From Kordia algicida OT-1 (GTDB lineage Bacteria > Bacteroidota > Bacteroidia > Flavobacteriales > Flavobacteriaceae), in NCBI RefSeq assembly GCF_000154725.1, contig NZ_DS544873.1:28406-92405 (forward strand): 64,000 nt of DNA. Direction: 5' to 3'. Both the position numbers and the translations under genes were made by a program. The notes beneath the pieces were generated by a model. That model made no database searches, was not told where the DNA came from, and saw only the letters and a list, made by a program, of their open reading frames with translations. How positions within the stretch are numbered: position 1 is the first letter of the stretch; every line of letters begins with the position of its first letter. This document shows, piece after piece, positions 9,247 to 18,528 of the stretch.

Positions 9247-9668
9247 TTTATTACAATTCAGAATTAATGCCCGATAGCAATAGTGCCATCTTATTTATGG
9301 TTACAAATAGTAAGCCTTTTACACGCTTTGAAGATCATCAGGCGGGTATTTACTTGCAACTTCATACCCTAGTGGAACTATCGATAGCATCAGGGGAAAA
9401 TCCCATTGGACTCATTGAAGATTATTTGGGAATTACCTACACCGATGGTCGAAGTGCAGAGGAAATCGCTCATTTTTTAGCCTATACAGACAGGGTGCAA
9501 AATGCCTTATGGTCACTAGAGATTCGTTGGAAGAAAAAAACAGATATAGCAACCAAAGATTCCTACCTGCAAAGCGGAATTTCCAGAGAAAACGCCATCG
9601 AATTATACACACAAATTACGCTTCGAACTTACCTTGAAGCCTTAGCAAATTATACAGATGAACAGTGA
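9243..9668 (+). CDS. hypothetical protein between methyltransferase and helicase
   Basis: 141 residues, mostly alpha-helical in appearance and soluble, with no signal peptide or membrane segment. I recognise no motif. It overlaps the methyltransferase gene by 4 bases (ATGA) and the helicase gene by 11 bases, so the three are translationally coupled and the product probably works with them, perhaps as an adaptor. Confidence 0.6.
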   Translation: MIYYNSELMPDSNSAILFMVTNSKPFTRFEDHQAGIYLQLHTLVELSIASGENPIGLIEDYLGITYTDGRSAEEIAHFLAYTDRVQNALWSLEIRWKKKTDIATKDSYLQSGISRENAIELYTQITLRTYLEALANYTDEQ

Positions 9669-12600
9669 AGCTTTACAAATTGAAGAACAAGAAAATCTTT
9701 TTTCGCAATCAAGTGAAGAAATTTTAAAATTAGCAGAAGATCAAACAGCATTAGTGAAATATGAGCCTAAATCAAAGGCATCCTATGTCATGGATACACT
9801 TATTCCAAGAAATATGGCTTATGAAGTGCAATCTTCTTTAGATCATATTGTACAGAGACATGGGAATATTGACAATTTAGTTCGTGATGGACTTAAATAT
9901 AAAACCACGCAAGAGTTGTGGAATGTGCTATCAGCCGAGCAAATCGATTCGCTTGGATTGTATTTACATCAATTTAAAAAAGAACAAGGAATTATCATTG
10001 CCGATCAAACAGGAATCGGAAAAGGTCGGCAAGGCGCGGGTGTCATAAGATATGCAGTGATGCAAGGGTATTTACCTGTATTCTTTACCAAGTCTCCTAA
10101 CTTATTTACCGATATGTATCGAGACTTAAAAGCCATAAATTTTGAGAATATCAATCCTTTTATCATCAACAATAGTAGTGATGCACAAATCAAAGATGCT
10201 AAAGGATTGGTCATTTTTAGTCCTTTGGGAAAAGTGGAACAAAAAGCGCTTTTAACAGAAGAAACAGCATATCCCACAGAGAGTCCTGAAGCTATTGCAT
10301 GGTATAAGACAATAGGTAAAAGTATGCCCGATCCCGAAGAAGTACCAACTACGATGGTTTCCCAAACATTAGATCATATGCCATTAGGCTATGATATGGT
10401 ATTTTGCACCTATTCACAAATACAATCGGCGCACCCATACAAGCGTCTTTGGCTTGAAAAAATGATCTCTAATGGTATCGAAGGCAGTACCAAATTCAAG
10501 AAAGTAGTTTTTATTTTGGATGAGTCTCACATGGCGGGCGGTTATGATTCCATTATTGGAAGGTGGATGCGCGAGGTATTACCCAAAACCAAAGCGTGCT
10601 GTTACCTAAGTGCGACCTTTGCTAAATACCCAGAAGTGATGCCTTTCTACGGAAAAAAGACCGCTATTATGGAAACAGGACTTAGAGATTCTGAATTTGT
10701 AATGGCTATGAAAAGTGGCGGTTTGGCATTGCAAGAAATAGTAGCTTCCAATTTGGCGGAAAGTGGTCAACTCATCAGACGACAACGCTCAAGTAAAGGC
10801 ATTAAGATACAATACAAAGTATTGGACGAAGAACCAAGAAGAAGTAAAAATCGCGCAAGTGTAAATCGTATTATTTCGCTGATGAATGAAGTGGTTGAGT
10901 TTGAAGCAGATTATATTGCTCCTATTCTTGCTGAAATTCATGCAGAAGCAAGAGCCGAAGCTGGCACTACCAAATCAGCACCACGTGGTTTGGGTGTTAA
11001 ACAAGCACCTTATTTTTCAAGAGTCTTTAATGTGGTGGATCAAATGCTATTTGCCCTTAAAGTTGTCGATGTTGCCAAAGAAACAATTTCCCTACTAAAA
11101 CAAGATAAAAAAGTAGTGATCGCCTTTAAATCTACCATGGGCACATTTTTAAAAGATTTGAAAATGCTTAGTGGCGATATTTTACCCTTGCAAGCGATGG
11201 ATTTTACAAGAACCCTTGTCAAAGGATTGGATTCTGTTTTTTATTACAACTATACTACATTTTTAAATGAGAAAACAAGAGAGCGCATCCCATTAGAAGA
11301 TTTGCCCTATAACGGAATTCAAAAATATAAAGATATCCGTAAACGGATGCGCTTAGAACGTACAGGACTTTCCATTTCTCCTATTGATAAACTCATTAGT
11401 TTGATTGAAAAAGAAAAAAAACCAAAACATTTAGGCGGTCATAATGGTACACATTTTACAGTGGCAGAAGTTACAGGACGATCACAACGTATTGACATGT
11501 CTAATGATGATTATGGTGTGATTGTAGGACATCGAAAAAATACGGAAAAAGCCTTTCGAGAATTTAATAGTGGAACAATAGATGTTTTACTTATCAATCA
11601 AAGTGGAAGCACGGGCGCATCGGCACATTCAAGTAAAGACTTTTTAGATCAGCGCCCACGTGAGATGTTAATTCATCAATTGGAATTAGATATCAATGTT
11701 GAAGTACAAAAACGCGGACGTATTGACAGAACAGGACAAGTTCATCTACCAGGATATCAGTACATCGTTAGTGATATTCCATTAGAAAAACGATTAATGT
11801 CCATGCTTAAAGGCAAGATGAAATCACTAGATGCCAATACTACAGGCTCACAAAATACGAATGATGATACCCTAGAGAGTCCTGACTTTTTCAATAAATA
11901 TGGCGATAAGGTTGCTTGGCAGTGGATTAGTGAGCATCCCGAAAAAATGGATATTTTAGGCTATCCTACCTATCGTTACATTAGAGTTAAAAAAGAAAAG
12001 GTACGCGTACGAAAAGATAGTAAAGAAGGCGCAATGTTACAACTCACAGGACGTGCAGGACTCTTACAAGTAGAAGATCAAGAATCACTTTATAATGATC
12101 TATTTGAGCGATATGAGAATCAAATAAAACTTGAAAAGCAAAATGGAACGTATGATTTAGAAACGGAATTTTTACGATTGGATGCAGATGTAAAAAAACG
12201 ATTTTTATATGCCAAAGGTAGTGGCGGAACCACCCCTTTTGGGAAAGATGCTGTGCGTGAAGATACCATTATCAATAACTTAAGACGACCTTATACACGA
12301 AAGGAAATTGATAAACGCATTTATGAAAAATTACAAGGCAACAAGCCTGTTCAACTGCGTAAAGAATTTGAAAACAAATTGCTTGAAAAGTATCCGAAAA
12401 TCATCGCTAGTCGAAAAGAAAAACGATTAGAGACCCTTAAAAAGTTAAAAGATGATCGTGATACGCTTCCAAAATTAGGAAGCGGAGCTGATGCTCAGGC
12501 GAATGAAAAAATTAAAAGTGATCTTGAAAAAATAGAACAACTCATTGCCTCTAAAACATCGGATATGGCAATCTATATTGCGGGATTAGAAGCCACACAA

Positions 12601-13923
12601 TCAAAAATACTTGATTATGTTTCCATGTGGGATATTGGCGATGTGGTACGTGTGCCATTTGTAGGTTCATTAGAATCTTCATGGGGAATTTATCTTGGCA
12701 TTTCCATAGGCGGTAAAATGTCAAATCCCTATACCCTTAGTAACATTAGCTTGCAATTTTTAGTAACTGACTCAAGAAAACAAGTAACCTATAATCTTCA
12801 ACCCGCAGAACAAGCGTATATCAGTCAGATTTTTACAGAGAGCAAAAATATTACGGATGCAGATCGGGAAATGGTTGAGTTAGAATGGAACGCGCTGATT
12901 AAAAAAGCATCTAAAAAACGAGAGCGCAGGCAGATTTTAACGGAAAACATCGTAAAGGTTTCCTATAAAATTGGTTCAAAAAACAAACTCATTAAGTACA
13001 ACACCAAAGATAACCGTATCAAAAGTGGAATTTTAATGAATCGTGAATTTGGTCAAGAAGGAGAAAAAAACGGTGCTTTATATCCAATATCCCATGCCTA
13101 TATAACCATAAGTAGCTTAGAAAAAGAAGCGTTTTTTGAAGATCATAAAGTGCTTGTACGTTTTAAACGAATCAGTGAGACCTTATTTAATGTCTACATT
13201 TCAAAAAAAGGATTGTGGAAAGCATCAGTTGATGAGAAATTACGCGTATTACTTTTTAGAGAAGCAGATGAACATAGTGACTCATTACCTGAATTTATTC
13301 AAAATGCGGGCGAGATGACCGCAAGACTTCACAAAGAGAATTTAGAAGCATTTCTAAAACGACTAGACTTCTATAAACTTCGATTTTTAGGAGAAGCCAA
13401 AGAGTTAGAAGATTGGGAAGTCGAGAACAAAGAAGATTGGAAGTCCAGGAGTCAACAGGACAAAGGAGAATATAAATATGCGTTAGGTCGTGCCTATGGT
13501 CAGGGAACAAATCCTACGGTTGGATTTACAAATTATATCGAGCCAACAACCGCATTTCCTTTTGGAATTGTTGTGTATAACCGTGCATTGCTCGACAAAG
13601 AACGCTACAACTATTCACTAAAACCAATTTTTGAAAGCCTTCGCGAGCCGTATATGATATGGAAAAATAGCTTTACCCAGAGCGCTCCCAAAAAGCTTTT
13701 CAATGATGTAGTAAGAAAAGCAAGAACATTAAAATTACATGAAGCCATCAACTTACTTGGGAATTTCATTATTGAAAATTTACATGAAGAAGGAAATGCG
13801 GAATTTGTCTTGGGCGATTACACCATTGCAAAGCTAGGGCGTATTTTCTATGAAGATACAATTGCAGAGATTTCAGAGATCGAAGAATTAATTAGTCAAT
13901 TACAAATAGCATTAGAACAATGA
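9658..13923 (+). CDS. Strawberry-notch-type superfamily 2 helicase (DarB-like)
   Basis: 1421 residues. The N-terminal half is an SF2 ATPase of the Strawberry-notch group: the unusual Walker A ADQTGIGKGRQ (residues 115-125) and a DESH Walker B box (288-291). The C-terminal helicase part contains NQSGSTGASAHSS and then QLELDINVEV with RGRIDRTGQ (about 674-694), the hallmark of the Strawberry-notch C-domain. The last 600 residues are not recognised. Homologues paired with N6-methyltransferases occur in phages and plasmids (P1 DarB protects DNA against type I restriction), so a role in guarding or processing element DNA fits. It overlaps the MoxR-like gene by 4 bases. Confidence 0.88.
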   Translation: MNSEALQIEEQENLFSQSSEEILKLAEDQTALVKYEPKSKASYVMDTLIPRNMAYEVQSSLDHIVQRHGNIDNLVRDGLKYKTTQELWNVLSAEQIDSLGLYLHQFKKEQGIIIADQTGIGKGRQGAGVIRYAVMQGYLPVFFTKSPNLFTDMYRDLKAINFENINPFIINNSSDAQIKDAKGLVIFSPLGKVEQKALLTEETAYPTESPEAIAWYKTIGKSMPDPEEVPTTMVSQTLDHMPLGYDMVFCTYSQIQSAHPYKRLWLEKMISNGIEGSTKFKKVVFILDESHMAGGYDSIIGRWMREVLPKTKACCYLSATFAKYPEVMPFYGKKTAIMETGLRDSEFVMAMKSGGLALQEIVASNLAESGQLIRRQRSSKGIKIQYKVLDEEPRRSKNRASVNRIISLMNEVVEFEADYIAPILAEIHAEARAEAGTTKSAPRGLGVKQAPYFSRVFNVVDQMLFALKVVDVAKETISLLKQDKKVVIAFKSTMGTFLKDLKMLSGDILPLQAMDFTRTLVKGLDSVFYYNYTTFLNEKTRERIPLEDLPYNGIQKYKDIRKRMRLERTGLSISPIDKLISLIEKEKKPKHLGGHNGTHFTVAEVTGRSQRIDMSNDDYGVIVGHRKNTEKAFREFNSGTIDVLLINQSGSTGASAHSSKDFLDQRPREMLIHQLELDINVEVQKRGRIDRTGQVHLPGYQYIVSDIPLEKRLMSMLKGKMKSLDANTTGSQNTNDDTLESPDFFNKYGDKVAWQWISEHPEKMDILGYPTYRYIRVKKEKVRVRKDSKEGAMLQLTGRAGLLQVEDQESLYNDLFERYENQIKLEKQNGTYDLETEFLRLDADVKKRFLYAKGSGGTTPFGKDAVREDTIINNLRRPYTRKEIDKRIYEKLQGNKPVQLRKEFENKLLEKYPKIIASRKEKRLETLKKLKDDRDTLPKLGSGADAQANEKIKSDLEKIEQLIASKTSDMAIYIAGLEATQSKILDYVSMWDIGDVVRVPFVGSLESSWGIYLGISIGGKMSNPYTLSNISLQFLVTDSRKQVTYNLQPAEQAYISQIFTESKNITDADREMVELEWNALIKKASKKRERRQILTENIVKVSYKIGSKNKLIKYNTKDNRIKSGILMNREFGQEGEKNGALYPISHAYITISSLEKEAFFEDHKVLVRFKRISETLFNVYISKKGLWKASVDEKLRVLLFREADEHSDSLPEFIQNAGEMTARLHKENLEAFLKRLDFYKLRFLGEAKELEDWEVENKEDWKSRSQQDKGEYKYALGRAYGQGTNPTVGFTNYIEPTTAFPFGIVVYNRALLDKERYNYSLKPIFESLREPYMIWKNSFTQSAPKKLFNDVVRKARTLKLHEAINLLGNFIIENLHEEGNAEFVLGDYTIAKLGRIFYEDTIAEISEIEELISQLQIALEQ

Positions 13924-14867
13924 GAATTATAAAATATGACATTCCAGAGATAGATCAAATTCCACAATTTGCTAAAATTTTGGATGATTTAAGCGTGGGA
14001 AACAATCCCTACTTAGTTGGAAGTGCGGGAACAGGAAAGACTACCATAGGCGAAAAAGTCGCTTATGCCATAAACGGACGAAAAGAAAATGATGGTGGGG
14101 AGTTGCCCTTTACTATTGTCAACTGCAATCAATGGACTTCGCCTATAGATATCAAAGGCGGTCAAACCATTACAGGTTATAAAGAGGGCGCACTGATTGA
14201 AGCTTGGCGGGATGGCAAAATTTTAATTTTGGATGAAATGCCAAAATTGGATGCCAATACTGCTGGATTATTAAACGATGCCCTTGCAAAAAGTGCCAAA
14301 GAAAATGCTATTATTTTCAATGGTAATAACCAGCCAATTGTAAAGCATACCAATTTTGGTTGCATTGCCACAGGAAATGTCATCGGAAAAGGAGCAAGTG
14401 GAAATTATGTAGGGAACAATAAACAGGATGCTTCTCTATTAGACCGTTTTAGTGGTTGTATCTATCGTATTGGTTTTAACGAGACCTTAGAACGTGAATT
14501 AGTATATCCTGATCTGGTGGATATCTGTTTAAAAATACGAGGGGAAATATTAAGATATGAGGGAAAAAGTGCCAATGATGATGATACCGAAGACATTATG
14601 ACACTTCGTACCATGCTGAATTTTCAGCGCGCCTATGTCCTGGAGATGAAACGCGAATTGGGACTGCCTGATTTACATGGAAAACCCTATAAAAAGCAAC
14701 CAAACGGCAAGACACTCAAAGATGCTATTGAGAGTTACTTTATGGCTATGGGTGTAGCAAAAGCCCATAAAATTAAAGAGGAAATCAATTTAGAATCTTT
14801 TTTGAACTCTTACAAAGGGAGTATCAAAAAGCAAGTCTTCAAAGAGGAGTACAAACGTAGAATGTAG
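13920..14867 (+). CDS. MoxR/CbbQ-like AAA+ ATPase
   Basis: 315 residues. Walker A is VGSAGTGKTT (33-42), Walker B ILILDEMPK (about 100-108), followed by GCIATGNV as sensor 1 and LLDRFSG with a candidate arginine finger. This is the AAA_5/MoxR pattern. Such ATPases remodel partner proteins and usually act with a von-Willebrand-A-type protein encoded next to them; the following gene may be that partner. In phages, similar ATPases occur beside DNA-metabolism genes. The start overlaps the helicase stop (ATGA). Confidence 0.85.
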   Translation: MRIIKYDIPEIDQIPQFAKILDDLSVGNNPYLVGSAGTGKTTIGEKVAYAINGRKENDGGELPFTIVNCNQWTSPIDIKGGQTITGYKEGALIEAWRDGKILILDEMPKLDANTAGLLNDALAKSAKENAIIFNGNNQPIVKHTNFGCIATGNVIGKGASGNYVGNNKQDASLLDRFSGCIYRIGFNETLERELVYPDLVDICLKIRGEILRYEGKSANDDDTEDIMTLRTMLNFQRAYVLEMKRELGLPDLHGKPYKKQPNGKTLKDAIESYFMAMGVAKAHKIKEEINLESFLNSYKGSIKKQVFKEEYKRRM

Positions 14868-14924
14868 TACATAGAAAACAATCAATAATTTCAATCTCTA
14901 GGATCAAATCTTACAAATATATCA

Positions 14925-15938
14925 ATGGAACTTCCAAAAAAGCATATCCTATCTCACAATGAATTAACGTATAGGTACATACAATTTGACAATGTATTTG
15001 CATTTAATGAATTTATAGATCATAAGGCGAAGAAATTAAGTAATCATAATGAATCGATTTGGAGCGCTGTAAAAAATAGGGCTTCTGAGAGAATAGAAAT
15101 GAAAAAAGATTGGTATGGGTCGCCAATTCCAAATACTATAAAAGAATTGGAGTCACATAATTCATTTTTAGGGATGGAACTACTAAAAGAAATACAGCCA
15201 CAAATCAAAGATAAACTATCGGAGTATTTACAGTATTTAGCACAGTTGGAACTTCCTAAGCCTAAAATAGCATACAATGATCGTGGTTTGGGTGTTTTCT
15301 CTTTTGATCGGGCATCTATGGGAATGTTTAAAATTCATGCTATAAACACAGCAACACCCATACAAGAAAACATCAGCAAACTCAACATTGAACTAGGCAA
15401 AAAACAACTACATACCTCCGTTAAAAGTGTGTACGCTTACTTTAAAGACAAACAAAATTCCTATCCCTCATTGCAACTCTACATCATGGCGGGCGCAAAT
15501 GCAAAAGTAAAAGGGAACAATATTTTATTTGTGGGATTGGCGTGCGCAGAGCTTGTGGCTTTTATGGAGCAAAGAGGAATATCGGTCGAAGTCAATGTAG
15601 TGATTGGAAGCCACTTTAGAGGACAAACTGTTTTGGCTAAGATTAGAGTAAAACGCTTTCAAGATAAATTAGATACCAATCAACTATTGTTAATGTCAAG
15701 CGATCCAAGATATTTTAGGTACAGAGGATTTAAAACACTGATTGTCTTGGCAGATTATTTTGGATATAAAATACCACAAAACTTAGGTAGTTTGCCTAAG
15801 AATTTGGGGAATAATTTTGTGGATGCAGTCAATAAAAATGGTTTTGTATTCGAGCAGAGTTATGCAATGGATAAAGCTGTTAGAGAAGTTTCTACCATAA
15901 TTACAAATTATAAAAACAGATTAGATGGAAAAAAATAA
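14925..15938 (+). CDS. hypothetical protein, possible degenerate vWA-like partner of the MoxR ATPase
   Basis: 337 residues, soluble. The middle contains alternating hydrophobic strands and helices (LQLYIMAGANAKV, ILFVGLACAELVAFME, VEVNVVIGSHF), which resembles a Rossmann or vWA-like fold without an obvious metal-binding DxSxS motif. Position directly after a MoxR-like ATPase makes a partner role likely, as MoxR-vWA pairs are common. It is separated from the ATPase by 57 bases and overlaps the next small gene by 14 bases. The fold assignment is an inference. Confidence 0.6.
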   Translation: MELPKKHILSHNELTYRYIQFDNVFAFNEFIDHKAKKLSNHNESIWSAVKNRASERIEMKKDWYGSPIPNTIKELESHNSFLGMELLKEIQPQIKDKLSEYLQYLAQLELPKPKIAYNDRGLGVFSFDRASMGMFKIHAINTATPIQENISKLNIELGKKQLHTSVKSVYAYFKDKQNSYPSLQLYIMAGANAKVKGNNILFVGLACAELVAFMEQRGISVEVNVVIGSHFRGQTVLAKIRVKRFQDKLDTNQLLLMSSDPRYFRYRGFKTLIVLADYFGYKIPQNLGSLPKNLGNNFVDAVNKNGFVFEQSYAMDKAVREVSTIITNYKNRLDGKK

Positions 15939-16257
15939 TAAAAATATAGATCAAGCGGTCATACACAAGATGATGAACCGCGCTATTGAGATCAATCATT
16001 CTTGCAAAGAGAAATGTAGGGATTTTAAAATTATGACTTCTACTATGCGAAAAGATTCGCTGATTTTACAGTGGAGAACCATTGATATATCCAACGAAGA
16101 TAATCCAATTCAATACTATCGTTTTGAGTGTTTTAAAATGGATGGCACACCTGAACTCTGTTCCATTCATTACACAGATCAAAAACAAGCAAATGACTTT
16201 ATTACAAGTTTACAGACGCTTTACCACCAAAAATTTGCAATTGACCATACACTATAA
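15925..16257 (+). CDS. small hypothetical protein
   Basis: 110 residues, soluble, no recognised motif. The central part has a beta-hairpin-like pattern (DSLILQWRTIDI, IQYYRFECFKMDG). It is embedded in the operon, overlaps the preceding gene by 14 bases and is followed after 3 bases by another small gene, so it is almost certainly expressed with them. Confidence 0.55.
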   Translation: MEKNNKNIDQAVIHKMMNRAIEINHSCKEKCRDFKIMTSTMRKDSLILQWRTIDISNEDNPIQYYRFECFKMDGTPELCSIHYTDQKQANDFITSLQTLYHQKFAIDHTL

Positions 16258-16260
16258 ATT

Positions 16261-16587
16261 ATGTACAAAACAAAAAATATAACCCTCGATGAATTAAAGG
16301 CGGTTAAAATTAAAAATCAACGTGAGATTCTTCGTCTTTTAGGAAGTAAACTCAGTTTGATTACTGCTTGGGAAGAAGTAAAACGCCTATCCAATAATTT
16401 CAAAAATAAAGTCGCTGAAGCCTTGAAAGCTGATGCGCTTTTATATGAACTGATAAAACCAAAAAAGGGTACAAAAGTTAAAGAAACTAAAGCGCAAGCT
16501 AGAATTAGAATCAGAGAACGAGAACGAATGCGTAAAATCAAAATTTTAGCATTGGAATTAGAAATGGCAAAAATTAATCAAAAATAA
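16261..16587 (+). CDS. small basic hypothetical protein
   Basis: 108 residues, strongly basic and helical, with a C-terminal stretch RIRIRERERMRKIKIL that may form a charged coiled coil or bind nucleic acid. No known family recognised. It starts 3 bases after the previous stop and stops 4 bases before the next start. Confidence 0.5.
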   Translation: MYKTKNITLDELKAVKIKNQREILRLLGSKLSLITAWEEVKRLSNNFKNKVAEALKADALLYELIKPKKGTKVKETKAQARIRIRERERMRKIKILALELEMAKINQK

Positions 16588-16591
16588 AATT

Positions 16592-17203
16592 ATGACAATT
16601 CAAGATTTACAAGCAATAGACTTGGAAAAAGTAGCATATCCAACAATCAAAGCAACGGCAGTAGAATTACTAGAGGACTATGCTGATGAAGCAGAAGAAA
16701 ATAGAGCTGACTTTTTAAAAGATGCACAAGAAGCTATTGATGCAGTCTATAAAATGATTCAGGCTAATTCCCCTGAAGCTTTACCAACAAATAAGGATGA
16801 GAAAAAAGTGTCTGAAAATACTAATGAGCCTTCAAAAGAAAAGCCAAAGAAGAAAAAGCTAACTAAAGAGGAAATGGATGCTTATGGAGAAAGGATTAAA
16901 AAATGTAGACTAGAAATAAAAGAATACAATGCAAAAAGACGTGAAGAACAGCCAAAAAAACCTGCAAAAAAGAGACATGAAAAAATAGAAGGTCATTTGC
17001 TGTCAATCGGAAATTTAGTACCTGATAATCTAAAAGACAATCTTGATATTTTGGAAGCTTCACAGAAAATCCTTTCCAAAACAGGGCGAGAAATTATGAA
17101 AGTCTATCGAATGGATCAGCTCAAAATTAAAGAGGTTCAACAGGAAATTGAAGAAAAATACAAAAAGAAAGAAGAAAAAATAAAAAAAGACAACGATGAA
17201 TAA
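16592..17203 (+). CDS. charged coiled-coil hypothetical protein
   Basis: 203 residues. Almost entirely charged helix: acidic N-terminal part, lysine-rich middle (EKPKKKKLTKEEMDAYGERI, KKPAKKRHEKIEG) and a C-terminal coiled coil (KIKEVQQEIEEKYKKKEEKI). No membrane segment or enzyme motif. It overlaps the following two-TM gene by 8 bases. Possibly a scaffold or DNA-associated protein; function unknown. Confidence 0.5.
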   Translation: MTIQDLQAIDLEKVAYPTIKATAVELLEDYADEAEENRADFLKDAQEAIDAVYKMIQANSPEALPTNKDEKKVSENTNEPSKEKPKKKKLTKEEMDAYGERIKKCRLEIKEYNAKRREEQPKKPAKKRHEKIEGHLLSIGNLVPDNLKDNLDILEASQKILSKTGREIMKVYRMDQLKIKEVQQEIEEKYKKKEEKIKKDNDE

Positions 17204-17441
17204 GAAAGTATTGATTATCACAGGCGCGGGATTACTCATTGGTTTTGCCGAAGCCCTGATTTATTACAATTTAGGTAAGAATGATAATAATGAAGAATTT
17301 AAGTTACAGTTTCCAAAGGGAATGGAACTCTTGAAAACTTCAGGAATTATTATCGCTACATCACTCGCTACTGCGGCGCTCTCAAATATTATTGAAAATG
17401 CCGTTGGGAAAAACCTAGAATTAACACCAAGAATCACTTAA
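17196..17441 (+). CDS. small membrane protein with two hydrophobic segments
   Basis: 81 residues. The first hydrophobic segment is VLIITGAGLLIGFAEALIYY near the N-terminus, the second TSGIIIATSLATAALSNII near residue 55. It resembles the many small membrane proteins of the downstream operon at 25.7-37.8 kb, which supports the view that the two operons belong to one element. No function recognised. Confidence 0.5.
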   Translation: MNKKVLIITGAGLLIGFAEALIYYNLGKNDNNEEFKLQFPKGMELLKTSGIIIATSLATAALSNIIENAVGKNLELTPRIT

Positions 17442-17444
17442 CAT

Positions 17445-17918
17445 ATGGAAAAGATAGAACACAGAGAATTTTTAAAGAAAAACAAGATTGACAAAAAATT
17501 ATTGCTTTCAGCGATTCAAGAGGAAATAAAGATTTTTGACAAAATGCATGATTTGTTAGAAAAAATAACCCCATGTGGAAAAGGTGGTTTACTAAAACAG
17601 CTTGAAAAACTAGATGCTGAAATTATCAAAGATATCTACGATGTATATGGCGATGAAATTTCTAATAATGAGCTAACCGAAGAATTCAAAGAAAAACACG
17701 AAGCTTCTAAAAAAGTAAAGCCAAAAACAAAAGTGCATTCTGATGAGTTTATTATAGATCAATTGGTAGCACTGGGACAGACAGAAAATATTGGACGTTC
17801 TACCTTTATAGATTTAGGACTTAGGAAGAATCTTAAATGGAACACAACAATAGGAAAATATCTCATCAAAAGAATACGTGTTTTTAAATACCGATACAAT
17901 ATTTTGATTCTTAAGTAG
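17445..17918 (+). CDS. hypothetical protein, last gene of the first operon block
   Basis: 157 residues. An N-terminal helical part is followed by a basic C-terminal part (LGLRKNLKWNTTIGKYLIKR) that looks like a compact nucleic-acid-binding or winged-helix-like region, though this is weak. It starts 3 bases after the small membrane protein gene. Downstream lies a 149-base gap with a strong hairpin, so transcription probably ends or is attenuated here. Confidence 0.5.
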   Translation: MEKIEHREFLKKNKIDKKLLLSAIQEEIKIFDKMHDLLEKITPCGKGGLLKQLEKLDAEIIKDIYDVYGDEISNNELTEEFKEKHEASKKVKPKTKVHSDEFIIDQLVALGQTENIGRSTFIDLGLRKNLKWNTTIGKYLIKRIRVFKYRYNILILK

Positions 17919-18003
17919 GGTGTTTACCTGAAATTTAGAATAAAATTTCATAAAAAAGCACCAAATTTTAGGCAAAATATTGCCAAACTTTCACTAAAAA
18001 AGA

Positions 18004-18032
18004 ACAAAAAGTACCCAAAAGGTACTTTTTGT
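18004..18032 (+). terminator. perfect 12-bp hairpin in the operon gap
   Basis: ACAAAAAGTACC-CAAAA-GGTACTTTTTGT forms a perfect 12-bp stem with a 5-base loop, and the right arm supplies a run of five T. It fits a factor-independent terminator for the block ending at 17918, or an operator for the gene at 18068. A terminator is the simpler reading. Confidence 0.6.
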
Positions 18033-18067
18033 AGTTTGCACAAAACAAAAGCAATTCTTTTTTAAGT

Positions 18068-18523
18068 ATGAAATCAAAGGAGTTCAATTATCGAGATTTA
18101 CAAGATCACATTGAAGTGATGATCGGTAAGTTTGGTTTGCAAAATTCAGTCAAGTTTTTGGGAAGATTAATTGATAATACACAGGTAGGATCAGATAAAG
18201 ATGCACGTGCAAAAAAGATCGTTGAACTTACCATTGCAAAAAGCATTGAAGTTTTTAATCTTGAAAAGGACAAATTTTACCAAAGTGATTTAACTGAATA
18301 TAAAGACGCACGAATGTCGTGTTATTATATTATTCACAAGTATACTCAAATCAGCTATGGTAGAATATCCGAAATCTTCCAGCAAAAAAAGCGTTCAGTA
18401 TGGTACTTTCAAAGTAAATGTGAAGAAATGATTTCCATAGCTAAATTCTATCCAAAATTTATGAGTCTCCATACAATCGTAGAAAATTATATCATAAATC
18501 ATATTTCAAATTTAAATTCTTAA
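18068..18523 (+). CDS. DnaA domain IV-like DNA-binding protein
   Basis: 151 residues. The C-terminal two thirds follow the pattern of the DnaA DNA-binding domain: a helix leading to KDARMSCYYIIHKYTQISYG, then RISEIFQQKKRSVWYFQSKC, matching the helix-turn-helix and signature region of replication initiator DnaA. No AAA+ domain is present. Stand-alone DnaA-domain-IV proteins occur in Bacteroidota mobile elements and phages and may bind an origin. A role in replication or regulation is inferred. Confidence 0.55.
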   Translation: MKSKEFNYRDLQDHIEVMIGKFGLQNSVKFLGRLIDNTQVGSDKDARAKKIVELTIAKSIEVFNLEKDKFYQSDLTEYKDARMSCYYIIHKYTQISYGRISEIFQQKKRSVWYFQSKCEEMISIAKFYPKFMSLHTIVENYIINHISNLNS

Positions 18524-18528
18524 AAGCA

